64,000 nt of DNA from Pyropia yezoensis (Eukaryota > Rhodophyta > Bangiophyceae > Bangiales > Bangiaceae). The translations under genes were made by a program, and so were the position numbers. Within the stretch, counting starts at the first letter, position 1, and every line of letters starts with the position of its first letter. This document shows positions 62,061 to 64,000 of this stretch, piece after piece. Under the pieces are notes generated by a model. The model had not been told where the DNA came from and made no database searches. It saw nothing but the letters and a program-made list of their open reading frames with translations. The stretch covers positions 22,987,346-23,051,345 of the forward strand of contig CM020618.1 of assembly GCA_009829735.1 (NCBI GenBank). The letters are read 5' to 3'.

Positions 62061-64000
62061 CCGAGGCACACCTGACATCGGAGCGGGCCATGCAATGTAT
62101 ACCTTGGATAACTTTAATGTATCAGCTGCAATGGGGGTTGACCCCCAGTCGACGCGGTCATACTACCTCGTACTGGATACGGGGGCTGGACCGAACCGCA
62201 GTAGGAAGGACACCCCCCCGGACAAGTGGCTCCCACAAGTCAGAGTGACACGGGGACCTACGATCAAGGACGCGAACGGTCGGCTCATTCGAGCCACAGC
62301 AGAGATACCGCTGCTGGTTACGATAGGGGACTTCACCGCAGAAGCTGACTTCCTGGTGTGAGAGACCCTATCGGTACCCTGTCAACTCGGGTGCACCGTC
62401 ATCAACGTTTACGTGGATGCGATCTGGCCACGCCGGAGGACCGTTGAGCAGCAAAACGCCGACGGTACGAAGCGAGGACAGACAGCTATCGTCAGGGACC
62501 TCACGCTACAAGGGAGCGACGTTAACTGGGCTGAGGTATACGCAGGCGTAAAACCGACAACACTTCGATTAGCTAAGCGAACTCGCTTTGAGCCGCCGTC
62601 CATGACGGTGCTCCCGGTTAACTGTGACCTCCCAGGCATCTGCAGAGGCCTGTTTTCTCTGCTTACCTACGAGCGCCATGGATGGACCATTGCCAACGGC
62701 TTCATAGACCTCTCGGCAGGGGGGTGATCACTGCTCGTGATGGCGAGCTATCGCTGTAAGGAAGTTACGTTCTCGAAAGGGATCCTCCTCGGAATTGCCG
62801 AGCTCTACGTGGGCGACATTCTTACCCCTGAAGGAGACGGCCAAGTGGAACCACTTGAAGTACTGGCGGTCGTGGAACCCCCCGAACGGGAGGACACGGA
62901 CAGCGGGAAGCCCAAGCCGGCACCAGCCCCGGCGGATTTTCCACCGAAGGACCGAGAGGCTTCGAAGGCTAAGGTCGAGGCTAACCTCGACCACCTTCCC
63001 CCTTCGGTAGCCGAAGAGGTACGACGAATGCTAAAGAAGCATGTCGTCATGTGGACAAGCGGAGCCTTAGGCACCGTTGGGGAGACCCAACATCGTATAG
63101 ACCTGGTACCAGGCGCACGACCCGCCCTTTCGCACCCGCACCGAGCGAGACCTATGCAACGAGAGATCGTTGACGGAGAAGTGAAGAGGATGAGTGAAGC
63201 CAAGGTGATCCGACCCTCCATGTCGGAATGGGGTGCCCCAGTCGTCATCGTACCGAAGAAGGATCAAACGCCTCGGTTCGTCATCGATTATCGACCCCTC
63301 AACTTGGTGACCAAGAAGGACTGATACCATTTACCAAGGATGGATGAGTGCATCGATTTCCTGGGGGATGCTAGTGTTTGCCACTATCGACTGCAATGTC
63401 GGGTACCGGCAGATCCCAGTGGCCGAGGAGGATACCCCCAAGACAGCGGTTGTCTTTCACAGTGGAGTGTACGAGTTCCTGAGGTTGCCCTTCGGACTGT
63501 CTAATGAACTCTCTACCTTCCAACGGGCCATCGACATTATACTGTCGGGAGGGAAGTGGCGGAACTGCCTAGTGTACATGGAGGATGTCATCGTCGTCTC
63601 GCGTAACATGGATGACCATATGTCGATGAGGTGCTCACCCTCTTGAGAAGCGCCGGGGTAGCATTGCGACTGAAAGAAGTGTTCCTTCCTTCAACAGACT
63701 GTCAGGAATTTTGGTCACCAGACCACCACAGGCAAGCTGGGTGTACTCGAGGCTAATACCCGTGAACTCCGGGATGCTCGAAACCCGAACACCCAGACAC
63801 AACTCAAGAGCTTTCTGGGGATGTGTAGTGTACGTCGACGGTGCGTTAAAGATTTTGCTCGTATAGCCAAACCGTTATCGGTGCTGACGAGGGGTACCTT
63901 TCCTAAGGTACTCCAACCCCCCTCGCCCAGCAAGGATGAAGCATTCGGGTCGCTTAAGCAGGCTCTGCTGTCCCCACCCGTGCTTGCCTTGCCGAACAGA
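62061..64000 (+). mobile_element. Element D: old broken relative of B (pol), runs off the window
   Basis: Translated pieces match pol of B in order: protease region (VLDTGAGPN near 62175), connection, and reverse transcriptase up to the region after the YLDD site near 63580. It is clearly diverged and broken, with at least five breaks in 1.9 kb, so it is the oldest retroelement here. Its left part lies beyond element C and is not visible. Confidence 0.9.

Overview
The window is a very GC-rich eukaryotic nuclear scaffold. It has long poly-C/poly-G tracts, GT-AG introns, few genes and a heavy load of transposable elements. My best guess is a red alga of the Porphyra/Pyropia type, judged only from composition, gene sparsity and element content; no gene in the window fixes the taxonomy. 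Three runs of N (14625-15124, 44089-44588, 57553-57983) show that it is a scaffold of joined contigs, and two of the most striking structures here (a tandem duplication and a 6.2 kb inverted duplication) end exactly at those gaps. I read both mainly as assembly redundancy.

Layout. 1-3357: GC-rich flank with a degenerate minisatellite, poly-C tracts, a Tc1/mariner-type MITE (2946-3064) and a hairpin. 3358-26993: a young Ty3/gypsy chromovirus (element A, + strand) with identical-length LTRs and target duplication GACGC, split by a second young chromovirus (element B, - strand, 11272-25525, target duplication AGGGG). Both elements carry, besides gag and pol, an extra long ORF between pol and the 3' LTR on the opposite strand, and the two antisense proteins share a collinear region. 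26999-39528: host sequence with a two-exon gene for a predicted LPMO-like (histidine-brace) protein (29463-30636), several inverted-repeat elements of unknown class, long low-complexity GC stretches, and a two-exon hypothetical gene (37247-38600) with a TATA box and CCAAT boxes. 39529-44088 and 50678-55924: a Helitron (Rep and PIF1-type helicase) present twice in opposite orientation as part of the inverted duplication. 44589-48700: GC-rich host DNA with a CutA1 gene (47444-48385). 57984-64000: a short LTR-like flank, a truncated near-identical relative of B (element C), and an older broken relative (element D) that runs off the window.

How the parts relate. A and B share a primer-binding site, similar LTR termini (TGTRGCA...TGCYACA), chromodomain-type pol ends and the antisense ORF, so they look like two lineages of one chromovirus clade. 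The host genes seen (CutA1, the LPMO-like protein, the hypothetical gene) show no operon-like link to each other. The most promising undescribed system is the chromovirus group with a conserved convergent antisense gene; the in-frame stop between Rep and helicase of the Helitron and the LPMO-like gene come next.
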